Shown here piece by piece: positions 13,101 through 13,897 of a DNA stretch of 13,897 nt. Positions within the stretch are counted from its first letter, which is position 1. Each line of letters begins with the position of its first letter. Location of the stretch: NCBI GenBank assembly GCA_009702945.1, contig WLGZ01000010.1, positions 1 through 13,897 on the forward strand. Direction: 5' to 3'. The position numbers were made by a program, and so were the translations under genes. Under the pieces are notes generated by a model, which did no database searches, was not told the origin of the DNA, and saw only the letters and a list, made by a program, of their open reading frames with translations. Source of the DNA: Actinomycetota bacterium (GTDB taxonomy: Bacteria > Actinomycetota > Actinomycetes > S36-B12 > UBA5976).

Positions 13101-13693
13101 GACGCGTAAGGCTCCATCACGGGACATTGTTGTCCAGGTGCTACCAGTGGTTCAAAATGCCACCACTCATTTTCATATCGACGGCACAGTCCATATAGGT
13201 AGCCATTTTTTTCTAACCAAGCTGCAGCTTTCTTTCCTTTAGTTCCACCAACACCATAGTTAATGTCGATTGCAATTCCCCAAGGGTGATTGGATTTCTC
13301 CGGTGGCAAGACCCACTTACTAGCTTCAGCAGCAGAGCCATGTCGCTTAATTGCGCGCTGATACAACATCTCCTGTCGTTCAAGGCTGCGATAACCGCTG
13401 GTTATAGCAAGGGTGTGACCCTTTTTCTTAGCCGCCATCTTTGCGGCTTCATAGCGAGCTTTGAATTGTGGAACTAGCGCGTTGGGGTGAGTTTCGCCAC
13501 GAACTATCGGTCCGGCGCCAAGAGATCTTTCTTTCTTAGTGCACGCACCTTCCGTTATAGATCTGAATTTCCCCGTGGTTTTCTTGGCGCAGTAATCGAT
13601 AACGGGAGCTTCGTTGGCACTTGCCGGAACAGTGGTGAGCGCTAATGAAATAGCAACGGTCGCAATCGAAGCAACCAAACGTGGGGCCTTCAT
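13097..13693 (-). CDS. Secreted M15 (VanY-type) D-Ala-D-Ala carboxypeptidase-like protein
   Basis: A zinc peptidase of family M15, 198 residues, expected to trim peptidoglycan peptides outside the cell. An N-terminal signal peptide (1-26: positive MKAPR, hydrophobic core, cleavage likely after ASA) is clear. The catalytic domain has SGYRSLERQ (99-107), zinc ligands H136 and D143 in SNHPWGIAIDIN, and E176 and H179 in NEWWHFE. All zinc and catalytic residues are present. Four cysteines (35, 51, 170, 190) could form disulfides. The ATG at 13693 has no strong ribosome site. It is divergent from a small membrane ORF (34 nt apart) and its 3' end overlaps the serine hydrolase gene by 4 nt. Confidence 0.9.
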   Translation of the reverse strand: MKAPRLVASIATVAISLALTTVPASANEAPVIDYCAKKTTGKFRSITEGACTKKERSLGAGPIVRGETHPNALVPQFKARYEAAKMAAKKKGHTLAITSGYRSLERQEMLYQRAIKRHGSAAEASKWVLPPEKSNHPWGIAIDINYGVGGTKGKKAAAWLEKNGYLYGLCRRYENEWWHFEPLVAPGQQCPVMEPYAS

Positions 13694-13727
13694 AAATATT
13701 CAGCCTACTCGGCTAGGAGAGTCGTAA

Positions 13728-13820
13728 TTGCCAGACGATATAGTTTTACTTGTGGCTGTGGTCATGATGGCACTTGGAATTGGTGTAATCATTCCAGTAT
13801 TGATCGGCCAATTGAAATAG
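13728..13820 (+). CDS. Putative 30-residue single-helix membrane peptide
   Basis: A short open frame starting with TTG at 13728 encodes MPDDIVLLVAVVMMALGIGV followed by IIPVLIGQLK. It has a short acidic N-terminus, one hydrophobic helix of about 22 residues (5-26) and a basic end, the form of a small membrane protein. AGGAG at 13715-13719 lies 8 nt before the TTG, the best ribosome site in the neighbourhood. The stop is followed 3 nt later by a strong hairpin. A size too small for standard gene calling and the TTG start mean it could easily be missed. I do not recognise a family. Confidence 0.5.
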   Translation: MPDDIVLLVAVVMMALGIGVIIPVLIGQLK

Positions 13821-13823
13821 CAA

Positions 13824-13855
13824 CGACCGGCAACCCCAAGGGGGATTGCCGGTCG
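13824..13855. terminator. Strong bidirectional hairpin terminator
   Basis: CGACCGGCAA (13824-13833) pairs perfectly with TTGCCGGTCG (13846-13855), and an inner CCCC/GGGG extends the stem to about 14 bp with a very small loop. It lies 3 nt after the stop of the small plus-strand ORF and 8 nt after the stop of the minus-strand partial gene, so it serves both. Neither side has a long T-run; the minus side is the more T-rich (TTGCTATTTC). Confidence 0.75.
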
Positions 13856-13863
13856 CCTAGTAA

Positions 13864-13897
13864 TTAGTCAGCTAGATTCTTGCGAACTTTTCCAGCA
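13864..13897 (-). CDS. 3' end of an unidentified gene (runs off window)
   Basis: The minus strand encodes a C-terminal AGKVRKNLAD followed by TAA (13866-13864), directly before the strong hairpin. Reading frame, stop and terminator together suggest a real gene end, but ten residues are too few to name it. Confidence 0.45.
   Translation of the reverse strand, partial: AGKVRKNLAD

Noticed and set aside
1..13897. Mobile elements, CRISPR arrays, defence islands or biosynthetic clusters
   Set aside because: No transposase, integrase, repeat-spacer pattern, restriction or toxin-antitoxin genes are visible; the window looks like core chromosome.

Overview
The window looks like chromosomal DNA from a small-genome, AT-leaning actinobacterium, most likely a planktonic freshwater lineage (acI/Nanopelagicales-like; the exact clade is inference). 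The actinobacterial markers are a WhiB1-type regulator, the fused 2-oxoglutarate enzyme Kgd with its DUF6104 companion, an RsbW-SigF pair, nickel superoxide dismutase with SodX, and a heliorhodopsin. Genes are packed very tightly. I see no mobile elements, CRISPR arrays, prophage genes or obvious foreign segments.

Layout. 1-1285 (minus): the start of whiB1, its regulatory region with a CRP/GlxR-like palindrome, and a diacylglycerol-kinase-family lipid kinase. 1333-1680 (plus): a small four-helix membrane protein. 1681-3807 (minus): a stress block, in transcription order sodN, a GNAT acetyltransferase, rsbW and sigF. 3898-4200 (plus): sodX, the SodN maturation protease, divergent from sodN. 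4187-4948 (minus): heliorhodopsin. 5020-9854 (minus): the kgd, DUF6104, MDR oxidoreductase operon. 9965-10720 (plus): an SDR dehydrogenase divergent from kgd. 10727-12010 (minus): a TPP riboswitch, a PnuT/PnuC-family transporter and a uridine-kinase-like P-loop kinase. 12094-13100 (plus): tRNA-Arg(CCG) followed after one nucleotide by a membrane-anchored serine hydrolase of the class A beta-lactamase fold. 13097-13693 (minus): a secreted M15/VanY-type peptidase. 13728-13820 (plus): a probable 30-residue membrane peptide, then a strong hairpin shared with the end of a minus-strand gene that runs off the window.

How the genes work together. The TPP riboswitch recasts the transporter as a thiamine permease, and the kinase only 3 nt downstream becomes a candidate for trapping imported thiamine by phosphorylation. 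This is the strongest candidate here for an under-described system. The sodN-GNAT-rsbW-sigF block, a SigF-like -10 element before sodN, and the neighbouring sodX and heliorhodopsin suggest a light, oxidative and general stress neighbourhood. The serine hydrolase starts so close to a tRNA that its mRNA may be released as a leaderless transcript by tRNA 3' processing. Several starts are revised from the longest open frame: SodN, Kgd, the transporter and the serine hydrolase.
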